DNA of 6,827 bases from contig CAJOGG010000076.1 of NCBI GenBank assembly GCA_905234205.1, forward strand, positions 1 through 6,827, written 5' to 3'. The notes below the pieces were generated by a model that saw only the letters and a list, made by a program, of their open reading frames with translations, did not search any database and was not told the DNA's origin. This stretch comes from an uncultured Synergistales bacterium (GTDB lineage Bacteria; Synergistota; Synergistia; Synergistales; Aminobacteriaceae). Each line of letters opens with the position of its first letter. Positions within the stretch are counted from its first letter, which is position 1. The translations under genes and the position numbers were made by a program. Below are positions 1 to 6,264 of this stretch, in pieces.

Positions 1-135
1 TGTATAAATCAGTTTGTTTCTTCAAGAATAGCTGAAGGTGAACGACTTCAGAAGGATCTTGTTTCAAAGATGGACGAAATGATTGTGCTTGTAGATAAGC
101 TGGAAAAATTCCGGGCATTGCTTAAGGGGTGGTGA
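1..135 (+). CDS. C-terminal end of an unidentified protein with a coiled-coil-like tail (5' partial)
   Basis: The plus-strand frame is open from base 1 and ends at TGA 133-135, giving 44 residues; the start lies outside the window. The visible part is strongly helical and charged, with hydrophobic residues at heptad-like spacing in the stretch reading MDEMIVLVDKLEKFRALL, and it ends in KGW. Such a tail resembles C-terminal helices of type I restriction specificity subunits, phage antirepressors and many regulators, so it does not identify a family and I assign no function. It is convergent with the minus-strand surface-protein gene, 44 bp away. No good plus-strand terminator follows: the hairpin at 147-170 has its T-run on the minus strand. 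I am fairly sure it is coding because the frame is open, amphipathic and stops cleanly just before a terminator-containing gap. Confidence 0.55.
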   Translation, partial: CINQFVSSRIAEGERLQKDLVSKMDEMIVLVDKLEKFRALLKGW

Positions 136-142
136 ACGTTAC

Positions 143-170
143 AAAAAATCCCGGCTATTACACCGGGACT
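143..170 (-). terminator. Rho-independent terminator after the surface-protein gene
   Basis: On the minus strand the arms TCCCGG (163-168) and CCGGGA (149-154) form a perfect 6 bp stem around an 8-nt loop. An outer G-T and A-T pair (169-170 with 147-148) can extend it. A run of six T (143-148) follows on the minus strand. It begins 10 bp past the stop of the beta-helix gene at 180, so it ends the peptidase/surface-protein transcript. In the plus direction the hairpin is followed by mixed sequence without a T-run, so it should be a poor terminator for the gene ending at 135. Its core matches the terminator at 2301-2336. Confidence 0.85.
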
Positions 171-179
171 CTATGATAA

Positions 180-1574
180 TTATTTCTTGCCTTTGAATTT
201 TAATGCTAACGATAACGCAAATAAACTTAACAATGACATTCCAGAATTACAGCCGCTATCAGAACCACCCGATGTTGTGCTGCTGCTCTTATTGCCTGAA
301 GTGTCGGTGTCGTCTGTGGTACCTGTTGTTCCGTTTGATATAGGATTGTCCTTGTTATATTCTGTGCTTCCAACAGTGAGGGTATATTCTCCGTAGTTAA
401 CGTCGTCGGCATCTTCAACAGTGATTGATGAGATTGTGGAGTCAGCCGTAAGAGTCAATTTAGAGCCCTTCTCAACTGTTACAGAAACATTTCCTGCCGC
501 GCTTGCATGAACGTTTGAAGTAGTTGCTGTAGTAGGATTAATTGCGCCCTTGAATGTTGAGCTATTGGCCAAAGTCATTGTGAGCGATGATGAAGAATCT
601 ACAAGCACATTGCCTTCGATAGCTTGAGCACTAGCATTAAGAGTAACTGTGCCACCGTTTGATCCCCAATTTTGATGAGCAGCTCTCAAGAAATTTCCTG
701 ACGAGTCATTATTTGTAATCGTTACGCCGTTAAGAGTTATAGTGGTCGTTGTGTTGGTTACGCAGAAAATATCGCCAGTGCTGTTTGTGATTTTACCACC
801 CGTCATCTTGAACGAAGAACTTCCGTCTGACGCGTCGCCCGACATTGATTGATAGATCAAGATAGCTTGATGAGTCGAGTCTTGGCCGTTGAGTGTTGTG
901 TGCTTTGCTGTGAGATTCGAGTTAGTCAACGTTACAGAGTTTCCACCCTCAATAACAACGCCTTGTGCTATATTGCCAGTTAAATCCGCCCCAATCACTG
1001 TAATATCAGCAGTTGAATAAATTGCTGGTGAACCTTGGCCGCTTGTCTCGTAAGTTCCGCCATTAACGGTTATAGTACCGCCGCCTTTGTCCGAACGAAT
1101 AGCCGCAGATGAGCCGCCTGAAGTTGTGATTGTGAGATTGTCAGCACTGATTATGCCGCCACCAGTTACCATAATTCCACCGGAGTTGTTTTTGTTCGTT
1201 GTGATCGTAGCGTCCGAAATTATGATCTTAGTTCCATCACCTGAACCTCCACCATACGAGAAAACCGCATTGCCATATTTTGCATCACTTGAAATTTTCG
1301 TTGAAGAGCCTGTGATTGTTAATTGTGATTTATTGCTTGCATATACTGCCGCGTTAGTGCCTTTGAAGTCGTAATCGTCACTTTGTCCGGAGGGTGAGCC
1401 TGTTTTTGTAACGATGATGTCTGAATACGACGCGTTGCCAGTTGTGAGTTCCAAAGCGTGTTTTCCAGCCTCTGATGCAGTATATGAACCACTAGCCCAA
1501 GCTACTCCCGTCAATAAGGTTGTACAACATGTGATAGTTAATAAGACTAGAATACGAAGACGAAGCATTCGCAT
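180..1574 (-). CDS. Secreted beta-helix surface protein with Synerg-CTERM sorting signal (464 aa)
   Basis: A predicted envelope or surface protein without catalytic residues that I can recognise. Residues 1-27 form a signal peptide: a basic start (MRMLRLR), a hydrophobic core and a likely cleavage after AWA at 25-27. Residues about 50-400 are rich in T, S, G and N and carry recurring strand-turn units such as TITVNGGTYETSG, VTLTNSNLTAK, KMTGGKITNSTG and ITLNGVTITNND. This spacing is typical of right-handed parallel beta-helix (pectate-lyase-like) solenoids. Residues about 411-440 are a disordered Thr/Ser/Asp/Gly linker. The C-terminus has GCNSG (441-445, Cys442), a hydrophobic segment (about 446-459) and a KFKGKK tail, the three-part layout of the Synerg-CTERM signal. 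Published computational work predicts that a CAAX-type intramembrane protease (MrtS) processes such signals. I chose ATG 1574 because it has a Shine-Dalgarno 9 nt upstream and starts a signal peptide; the frame runs open to 1766, but that stretch overlaps the peptidase gene. The gene is cotranscribed with the peptidase. Ligand and role are unknown. Confidence 0.88.
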   Translation of the reverse strand: MRMLRLRILVLLTITCCTTLLTGVAWASGSYTASEAGKHALELTTGNASYSDIIVTKTGSPSGQSDDYDFKGTNAAVYASNKSQLTITGSSTKISSDAKYGNAVFSYGGGSGDGTKIIISDATITTNKNNSGGIMVTGGGIISADNLTITTSGGSSAAIRSDKGGGTITVNGGTYETSGQGSPAIYSTADITVIGADLTGNIAQGVVIEGGNSVTLTNSNLTAKHTTLNGQDSTHQAILIYQSMSGDASDGSSSFKMTGGKITNSTGDIFCVTNTTTTITLNGVTITNNDSSGNFLRAAHQNWGSNGGTVTLNASAQAIEGNVLVDSSSSLTMTLANSSTFKGAINPTTATTSNVHASAAGNVSVTVEKGSKLTLTADSTISSITVEDADDVNYGEYTLTVGSTEYNKDNPISNGTTGTTDDTDTSGNKSSSTTSGGSDSGCNSGMSLLSLFALSLALKFKGKK

Positions 1575-1583
1575 GATATAAAA

Positions 1584-1594
1584 CCTTTTTTCTC
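1584..1594 (-). promoter_or_regulatory. Ribosome binding site fixing the start of the surface-protein gene
   Basis: The minus strand reads GAGAAAAAAGG from 1594 to 1584, ending 9 nt before ATG 1574. It lies in the 22 bp gap after the peptidase stop (TAA, 1597-1599). It favours 1574 over the upstream in-frame ATG codons inside the peptidase gene, and over the second ATG two codons downstream (1566-1568), whose spacing would be 15 nt. Confidence 0.7.
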
Positions 1595-1596
1595 TA

Positions 1597-2277
1597 TTAT
1601 TTGTTATTTGGATATAGTTTTGCGATAACGTCATCAGGAATTTCAAAGTGTTGGTAATCTTTCGCGCTTTTCCAACTTCCGCCCCACTCAAAGCCCTTCG
1701 CGATAAAGAGTTTGTAGCATAAATCATTCTCATCAATCTTATACGGGAAATTCTTCGTGCGGTCAATGTATTCTCCGGCTGTAGCTGGCTCCAAAATTCT
1801 CTTGCCGTTCACAACTTTTGTGTAAGGGTTATAGAGCGTATTAATATCGACTGCTAGGCCAAGACCATGTTTGGAAATTTTCGTTGTGTGAGATATGAAC
1901 CTGAAATTGAAGCTTGAGGAATTATTGTCGCGCATTGAGAGTTCATCATCGGCGTTATATTCGTCAACGAGTCTAATTTTCTCGATCGGGTAATCTGCGT
2001 CATAGAGTGCCTTGAAAATTTCGATTACGTCCTTCGCGATGTAAGCATTGCAGATCATTTCGCCCTCATGTGTATTGCCGGCCAAGTCCTTGTGAAGAAC
2101 ATGCAAGTATCTCAAGTCCTCGCGTGGGAGTGTGCAATCGTCCTTGAATGATTTTCCCTGAATGCGTGCAAAAATTTCGTCGTCAATCTTTGTAACGTAA
2201 AAGCCTCCGTTCTCTTCAGCGTACGAAGCTGACACTAGTAACATAATAATGAATATTGTTAGTAAATATTTTGTCAT
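1597..2277 (-). CDS. Secreted M15-family (VanY/CwlK-like) peptidoglycan peptidase (226 aa)
   Basis: A predicted zinc metallopeptidase acting on peptidoglycan peptides in the periplasm, either as a D,D-carboxypeptidase or as an L-Ala-D-Glu-type endopeptidase. Residues 1-20 are a signal peptide with likely cleavage after SYA. The M15 signature is intact: SKHGLGLAVDIN gives zinc ligands His137 and Asp144, and DYQHFE gives the third ligand His210, preceded by the family's usual WGGSW (198-202). Arg126 in SSFNFRF is a candidate substrate-binding residue. The length matches single-domain M15 enzymes with a short N-terminal region, and no separate cell-wall-binding domain is visible. The start at 2277 has AAAGGAG (2287-2293) 9 nt upstream and begins the signal peptide. 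The gene follows the terminator of the TRAP operon, so it needs either its own promoter or readthrough. The surface-protein gene follows 22 bp downstream. The family call is firm; the exact bond cleaved cannot be read from sequence. Confidence 0.9.
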   Translation of the reverse strand: MTKYLLTIFIIMLLVSASYAEENGGFYVTKIDDEIFARIQGKSFKDDCTLPREDLRYLHVLHKDLAGNTHEGEMICNAYIAKDVIEIFKALYDADYPIEKIRLVDEYNADDELSMRDNNSSSFNFRFISHTTKISKHGLGLAVDINTLYNPYTKVVNGKRILEPATAGEYIDRTKNFPYKIDENDLCYKLFIAKGFEWGGSWKSAKDYQHFEIPDDVIAKLYPNNK

Positions 2278-2300
2278 AAAGTTTTTCTCCTTTACATAAT

Positions 2301-2336
2301 AAAAATCCCGGCAATGATTATCTCACAACCGGGACT
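2301..2336 (-). terminator. Rho-independent terminator of the TRAP/lyase operon
   Basis: On the minus strand TCCCGG (2329-2334) pairs with CCGGGA (2306-2311), with outer G-T and A-T extension to 2304-2336 and a 17-nt loop. It is followed by five T (2301-2305) and then ATTAT. It lies 30 bp past the dctP stop at 2366 and only 8 bp before the Shine-Dalgarno of the peptidase gene, so it separates the two transcription units. The stem and flanks repeat those of the terminator at 143-170. Confidence 0.82.
2317..2325 (-). promoter_or_regulatory. Possible extended -10 promoter for the peptidase gene, inside the terminator loop
   Basis: The minus strand reads TGAGATAAT, a TGn element joined to GATAAT (five of six bases match TATAAT). 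Initiation about 7 nt downstream would fall near 2310, giving a leader of about 33 nt that contains the AAAGGAG site. I see no good -35 at the right distance, so it would rely on the extended -10. It is a weak call, offered because the peptidase gene sits directly behind a terminator and no better promoter is visible in the 88 bp gap. Confidence 0.25.
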
Positions 2337-2365
2337 AATATATTACGATGATTGCATAGAATAAA

Positions 2366-3433
2366 TTATTCTGCTGTAGCTTCTGGTGCTGGCTCCTCAA
2401 CTGGTGCCGGGGCGTTGGCTGCGGCAACATCGGCTAAACTCTTCTCAAGTGAACTTGCAAGGCCGTTAGTAGCGTTGTCAATTCTCTTGTAAAGGTCGCG
2501 TACTCCCTGCATAGCAAGCACATCGCTGAAGAATGAATTATCGTAATTAATGATAGTCATTCCGCCTTTCTCAAGGATAGCTTTGTTGCTCTTGTCGATC
2601 TCCTCGAGTCGGGGGCGCATTTCCTGTAATGCTTCTGCGACTGCTTTATCTAAGACTGCCTTATGTTCGGGCTTGAGGGCCTTATAAAGTTTGTCGTTGA
2701 TGCAGATCTGATTGCAATAGAGAATATGGTTAGTGCAAGCTAAATACTTCTGAACTTCTTCAAAGTGTGCACCTACGCATGTATCTGCCGCGTTCTCTTG
2801 AGCGTTGACTGTTCCGTTCTGTAACGAGATATAAAGCTCTGCCCATGCTAACGGTGTCGGCTCTGCTCCTATTGCTGTCCAGAAGTCCATGTGGTTTTTG
2901 TTCTCCATTGTACGAATCTGAAGACCTTTGAAGTCGGAGAGAGTCTCTAAATTTTTGTTGGCCGTCGCAAGTCTGTATGTAGCGTTCTGCATGAAACCTA
3001 ACAGGTGTAAGCCTGCCTTCTCATAAGCTGCCGACATTTTGCGGTGGAACTCTGAATCGCCATTCAAAACTTTGTCAATCGTATCGCCGTCGTAACGTGC
3101 AAACACCATTGGAAGATCGAACACTGCAACTTCAGGAATGAATGACACTACCGGAGCCGTTTGGCACAACATTATCGCTATGTAACCTTTTTGGGCCTGA
3201 CGTAATAAATCTGCGTCTCCTCCGAGTTCGCCGTTGGGGAAATAATCAATCACGAGTCCTGAATTAGCTGCTTTGACTTTCTCCTGAACTAACTGCACGA
3301 AAACTTGGCCGGCCGCTCCCTTTGCTGTGGTGTCAGCTGTAACAAGCCACGTCTCGTCAAATTCCGACGCACCATAAGCGCATGAACTCAACGCAAGAAC
3401 CAACACTAATAGGGCAATAATAAATTTTCTCAT
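2366..3433 (-). CDS. dctP: TRAP transporter substrate-binding protein, DctP family (355 aa)
   Basis: The periplasmic receptor of a tripartite ATP-independent transporter; it captures a solute, usually an organic acid, and hands it to the DctQ-DctM membrane complex. Residues 1-22 are an export signal. They contain LSSC (15-18), which fits a lipobox with Cys18, while AYGA at 19-22 would also fit ordinary cleavage. The mature part follows the DctP fold: an early lobe with FPNGELGGDADLLRQAQKG (65-83), then YRLATANKNLETLSDFKG (153-170), GLQIRTMEN (170-178) and the later QNGTVNAQENA (205-215). Arg174 occupies the position of the conserved arginine that salt-bridges the substrate carboxylate in this family. 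The C-terminus (341-355) is an unusual Pro/Ala/Glu tail. The start is supported by GGAGGG (3443-3448) 9 nt upstream. That site overlaps the dctM stop codon, and the genes are 14 bp apart. It is the last gene before the terminator. Substrate is unknown; a carboxylate that can become an acyl-CoA is likely. Confidence 0.95.
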   Translation of the reverse strand: MRKFIIALLVLVLALSSCAYGASEFDETWLVTADTTAKGAAGQVFVQLVQEKVKAANSGLVIDYFPNGELGGDADLLRQAQKGYIAIMLCQTAPVVSFIPEVAVFDLPMVFARYDGDTIDKVLNGDSEFHRKMSAAYEKAGLHLLGFMQNATYRLATANKNLETLSDFKGLQIRTMENKNHMDFWTAIGAEPTPLAWAELYISLQNGTVNAQENAADTCVGAHFEEVQKYLACTNHILYCNQICINDKLYKALKPEHKAVLDKAVAEALQEMRPRLEEIDKSNKAILEKGGMTIINYDNSFFSDVLAMQGVRDLYKRIDNATNGLASSLEKSLADVAAANAPAPVEEPAPEATAE

Positions 3434-3447
3434 AACTCTTTACCCTC

Positions 3448-4737
3448 CTAATATACAAGCCATGTGCTTATCGCAGGTAAGTAAACGATCATTGCTAACG
3501 ACAGCAAGAACGCAACGATAAACGGGAATGCATGTGCCGCAACGTCCATGGGGTTATCCTCTGAAATATTTCCAGCGACGAACAAGTCAAGACCGAATGG
3601 AGGTGTAGCAAGTCCGATTGATAAGCAGCATACAAGAACAACACCGAAGTGAACTTCATCAACGCCAAGCAACTTAACCGCAGGAAGAAGAACAGGAGCA
3701 AGAATGATAATTGCCGGGCCTGTATCCATGATCATACCCAAAATCAAGAATATAACCGTGCAGACGCTAAGCACTGAATACGGACTGCTGAAATTGTTGA
3801 GAATGAAATCCTGTACCGCTGAAGTTGCATGTGTGAGTGATAAGACTCTTCCGAACGCTGTAGCAAATGCTAACACGAATGCTAATCCGCCATAAGTCTT
3901 TACGCTGCTGATTAAGAATGCTGGTAACGCTCTGAACTTTATTGTACGCTCAATGAACAAGCAAACGATAATAGCATAGAAGACTGAAACGACTGCTGCC
4001 TCTGTCGGTGTGAAGAAGCCCGTGTAAATTCCGCCGAGAATGATGATCGGACACATTAAAGCCCAGAACGAATCTTTGAACAACGGCCAGAAACCATGTG
4101 CGCTGATCTCGTCAAGACGTTCTTTAATCTTTGCTTTGTCTTCACCTTTTGTTGCGCAATAGAAAACTGCGTAGAGCATCAAGAATAAGCCGATAAGAAT
4201 GCCAGGGAATACGCCGCCCAAGAATAACTTACCAGTTGAGACTCCTGTAGCTAATGAGTAAAGCACGAACGGAATCGAAGGAGGAATTATGACTCCCAAG
4301 CCTCCCGCTACTGCGATTAATCCGGCCGCCCAAGTCTTGTTATAGCCAAGGTCAACCATGAAGGGAACGCACATAGCTCCGACTGCTGCTGTTGTTGCAG
4401 GGCCTGAACCTGAAATTGCTCCGTAGAATAAGCACGTTAAGACGACCGCGCAAGGAACTCCACCTGTGAATCTTCCGACGAAATAAGCGAAGAAGTTGAA
4501 GAGTTTTTTGGAGATACCGCCTTCAGCCATGATAACGCCGCCTAAAATGAACAACGGGACAGCAAGAATCGGGGTTGAGTTAGCTCCGCTTAAAGTGTTG
4601 TCGATGATCTGGGGAATAACGCCGCCACGAGCCATCATTAAAATCGGTGCAACTGATCCAAGAATCATACTTACGCCGATTGGAATCGATAAAATTATCG
4701 CAACAAGGAATACAACGAATACTACTAATGCTGCCAT
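3448..4737 (-). CDS. dctM: TRAP transporter large permease subunit, DctM family (429 aa)
   Basis: The main inner-membrane translocation subunit, which couples substrate uptake to an ion gradient (sodium in characterised members). It is hydrophobic throughout, with roughly eleven to twelve membrane segments and two re-entrant regions as expected for the family, and is full length. Family motifs in order: PLFILGGVIM (61-70), GAISGSGPATTAAVG (106-120), IIPPSI (150-155), GGIYTGFFTPTEAA (235-248), GMIMDTGPAIII (334-345) and GLATPPFGLDLFV (375-387). The two halves show the internal pseudo-repeat of the ion-transporter superfamily to which DctM belongs. ATG 4737 directly abuts the dctQ stop (TAAATG), and GAGGGGG (4746-4752) lies 8 nt upstream inside the end of dctQ. 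Translation is therefore probably coupled, suiting fixed stoichiometry of the two membrane subunits. Confidence 0.97.
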   Translation of the reverse strand: MAALVVFVVFLVAIILSIPIGVSMILGSVAPILMMARGGVIPQIIDNTLSGANSTPILAVPLFILGGVIMAEGGISKKLFNFFAYFVGRFTGGVPCAVVLTCLFYGAISGSGPATTAAVGAMCVPFMVDLGYNKTWAAGLIAVAGGLGVIIPPSIPFVLYSLATGVSTGKLFLGGVFPGILIGLFLMLYAVFYCATKGEDKAKIKERLDEISAHGFWPLFKDSFWALMCPIIILGGIYTGFFTPTEAAVVSVFYAIIVCLFIERTIKFRALPAFLISSVKTYGGLAFVLAFATAFGRVLSLTHATSAVQDFILNNFSSPYSVLSVCTVIFLILGMIMDTGPAIIILAPVLLPAVKLLGVDEVHFGVVLVCCLSIGLATPPFGLDLFVAGNISEDNPMDVAAHAFPFIVAFLLSLAMIVYLPAISTWLVY

Positions 4738-5310
4738 TTACTTAACCCCCTCTGCTCTAAGTCCTGCTTCAGCTTCAGCCTTTGCATCAAGTTGTGTTTG
4801 CTCAAGCGTAGTAAGTTCCTTGACGTTGAAATTCTTAATGTGTACGCAAAGCATTTGTATAGCTCTTAACGTTCCAAGCACGAAGCCGCCCAACGCTACA
4901 GCGTATAGCCACCACATCGGCCAGTTCATAGCCGGGGAAGTTTCAGCCTTTGCTCCCTCAAGCATTGTACCTGCTGACCATTTAAGGCACTCGATCGAAT
5001 GATACGCAAGCAACGCCATTGATACAGCTACGATAATATCAACGCAGAGATTGATAACCTTGCGCAATTTTTGGGGCAATAAGTCAAGCACGACGCTTAC
5101 TCTTAACATATTGCTCTTTCTGATCGTGTAGGGCAACGAGATAAACACGCTCATGATCCACATAAAGCGCGAAAACTCTTCTGCCCATGTCAACGACTGA
5201 ATGAACGGAATTTTTCTGACGACAACCTGAAGCATCATTACGCACGCTATCAGGATTAAGAATATGACCATTAAGCACTCTTCGAAATGCTCATCAAGCC
5301 ACTTAAACAT
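4738..5310 (-). CDS. dctQ: TRAP transporter small permease subunit, DctQ family (190 aa)
   Basis: The small membrane subunit that pairs with DctM. Four transmembrane segments are visible, near residues 12-31, 47-62, 84-106 and 130-150. The DctQ signature TWAEEFSRFMW (41-51) sits before the second segment, with Trp42, Glu44, Glu45 and Arg48 as in the family. After the last segment comes a charged, alanine- and glutamate-rich cytoplasmic-type tail (about 157-190), longer than in many DctQ proteins and probably helical. The start is clear: AAGGAGG (5321-5327) stands 10 nt before ATG 5310 in the 18 bp gap after the lyase gene. It precedes dctM with no spacing. Separate dctQ and dctM genes show this is not the fused type. 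Confidence 0.95.
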   Translation of the reverse strand: MFKWLDEHFEECLMVIFLILIACVMMLQVVVRKIPFIQSLTWAEEFSRFMWIMSVFISLPYTIRKSNMLRVSVVLDLLPQKLRKVINLCVDIIVAVSMALLAYHSIECLKWSAGTMLEGAKAETSPAMNWPMWWLYAVALGGFVLGTLRAIQMLCVHIKNFNVKELTTLEQTQLDAKAEAEAGLRAEGVK

Positions 5311-5328
5311 GTAATCAATTCCTCCTTA

Positions 5329-6258
5329 CTATTCTGCTTGAGACGCTATTAAATCTTTTGAACGTCCCGCCCTTAATACATAACTATCCATTCCATGCCC
5401 TAAAAGCTCGCTGACCTTGCGTGACAAAGCCATGACCTTAAGCACGTCAATTCCCGTGTAAATATTCATCTCGTCCATCATGTTAATAACGTCTTCGGAA
5501 GAGATATTGCCAGCCGCACCAGGAACGAACGGACAACCGCCCAAACCTCCGAATGAAGCATCAAATTGAGTCATTCCAGCCTGCATTGCCGCAACGATAT
5601 TAGCTATAGCTACTCCGCGAGTGTTATGGAAATGAAGCCACCAAGTTGCCTCGGGATATTTTTCGCGAACATGCTTGCAGAGATCATAAACTTGATTCGG
5701 AACTGCTTGGCCTGAAGCGTCGGATAATGAAATTTCGTTGATACCAACTTTCAAATAAGCCTCGATTATCGCGTCAACGTCCTCAACTGGTGTACGTCCT
5801 TCCCATGGTGAAGCAAATGGCATTGAGATTGAACCGGATATAGCGATTTTGTTCTCGTTGGCAGCCTTCACACAATCAGCAAACCCCGCGACGCTCTCTT
5901 CTGGAGTCCTGTTGAGATTCTTAAGGTTGTGCATACGACTTGCGGAAACGTTCAACTTAACTTTTTTGCAGCCACATTCAACAGCTCTTTGAACGCCTCT
6001 GACATTCGGGATCAATGCGCGTAACTCTACGTCCTCGGGAATTTCGCCAATACGCTTGAAAATTTCATCGGTGTCAGCCATTTGCGGGACTTTTTTCGGG
6101 TGCATGAATGAACCGACTTCTACAACTTTATAGCCAGCGTCAATAATGCCTCGTAACAACGCGATCTTATCATCAGTGGAAGGGATAACCTTCTCGTTCT
6201 GAAGGCCGTCCCTCAATCCCACTTCACAAATTTTTACTTTCTCGGGTAAGTTCATCAT
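5329..6258 (-). CDS. HMG-CoA lyase-family enzyme (DRE-TIM metallolyase, 309 aa)
   Basis: A cytoplasmic aldol-type lyase of the hydroxymethylglutaryl-CoA lyase family, which splits 3-hydroxy-3-methylglutaryl-CoA into acetyl-CoA and acetoacetate using a divalent metal. Hallmarks are present: EVGLRDGLQNE (12-22) with catalytic Arg16 and Asp17; EVGSFMHPKKVPQMAD (47-62); the metal-binding HFH (His209, His211); and GGLGGCPFVPGAAGN (237-251) with catalytic-loop Cys242 and Asn251, followed by Glu255-Asp256. The length is normal for the family. After HxH it reads NTRG where classical HMG-CoA lyases usually read DTYG. This variant occurs in HMGL-like proteins encoded near transporters and CoA-transferases, so a related 3-hydroxy-3-alkyl substrate is possible. 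Two ATG codons (6256-6258 and 6253-6255) are possible starts. The Shine-Dalgarno is weak (GGAA, 6273-6276) and the upstream stop is only 6 bp away, which suggests translational coupling. The family call is firm; the substrate is open. Confidence 0.9.
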   Translation of the reverse strand: MMNLPEKVKICEVGLRDGLQNEKVIPSTDDKIALLRGIIDAGYKVVEVGSFMHPKKVPQMADTDEIFKRIGEIPEDVELRALIPNVRGVQRAVECGCKKVKLNVSASRMHNLKNLNRTPEESVAGFADCVKAANENKIAISGSISMPFASPWEGRTPVEDVDAIIEAYLKVGINEISLSDASGQAVPNQVYDLCKHVREKYPEATWWLHFHNTRGVAIANIVAAMQAGMTQFDASFGGLGGCPFVPGAAGNISSEDVINMMDEMNIYTGIDVLKVMALSRKVSELLGHGMDSYVLRAGRSKDLIASQAE

Positions 6259-6264
6259 CGTTGA

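Noticed and set aside
143..170. Bidirectional terminator for both convergent genes
   Set aside because: The plus strand lacks a T-run after the hairpin, so only minus-strand termination is well supported.
1087..1374. 95-codon open frame on the plus strand inside the surface-protein gene
   Set aside because: It is the antisense of Thr/Gly/Ser-rich repeat codons, giving a Val/Pro/Ile-rich shadow; no ribosome binding site or recognisable domain.
180..1500. Tandem DNA repeats in the surface-protein gene
   Set aside because: The repetition is at the level of strand-turn protein motifs; I found no long identical DNA repeats, so it is a solenoid fold rather than a DNA repeat array.
1575..1766. N-terminal extension of the surface-protein frame by 64 residues
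   Set aside because: It overlaps the conserved C-terminal part of the M15 peptidase, including the DYQHFE motif region. It also has no signal-like sequence, whereas ATG 1574 has a Shine-Dalgarno and begins a clear signal peptide.
4496..5002. 168-codon open frame on the plus strand
   Set aside because: It lies antisense to the conserved dctM and dctQ genes, and its composition (Pro/Ile/Thr/Ser-rich, no domain) is that of a reverse-complement shadow.
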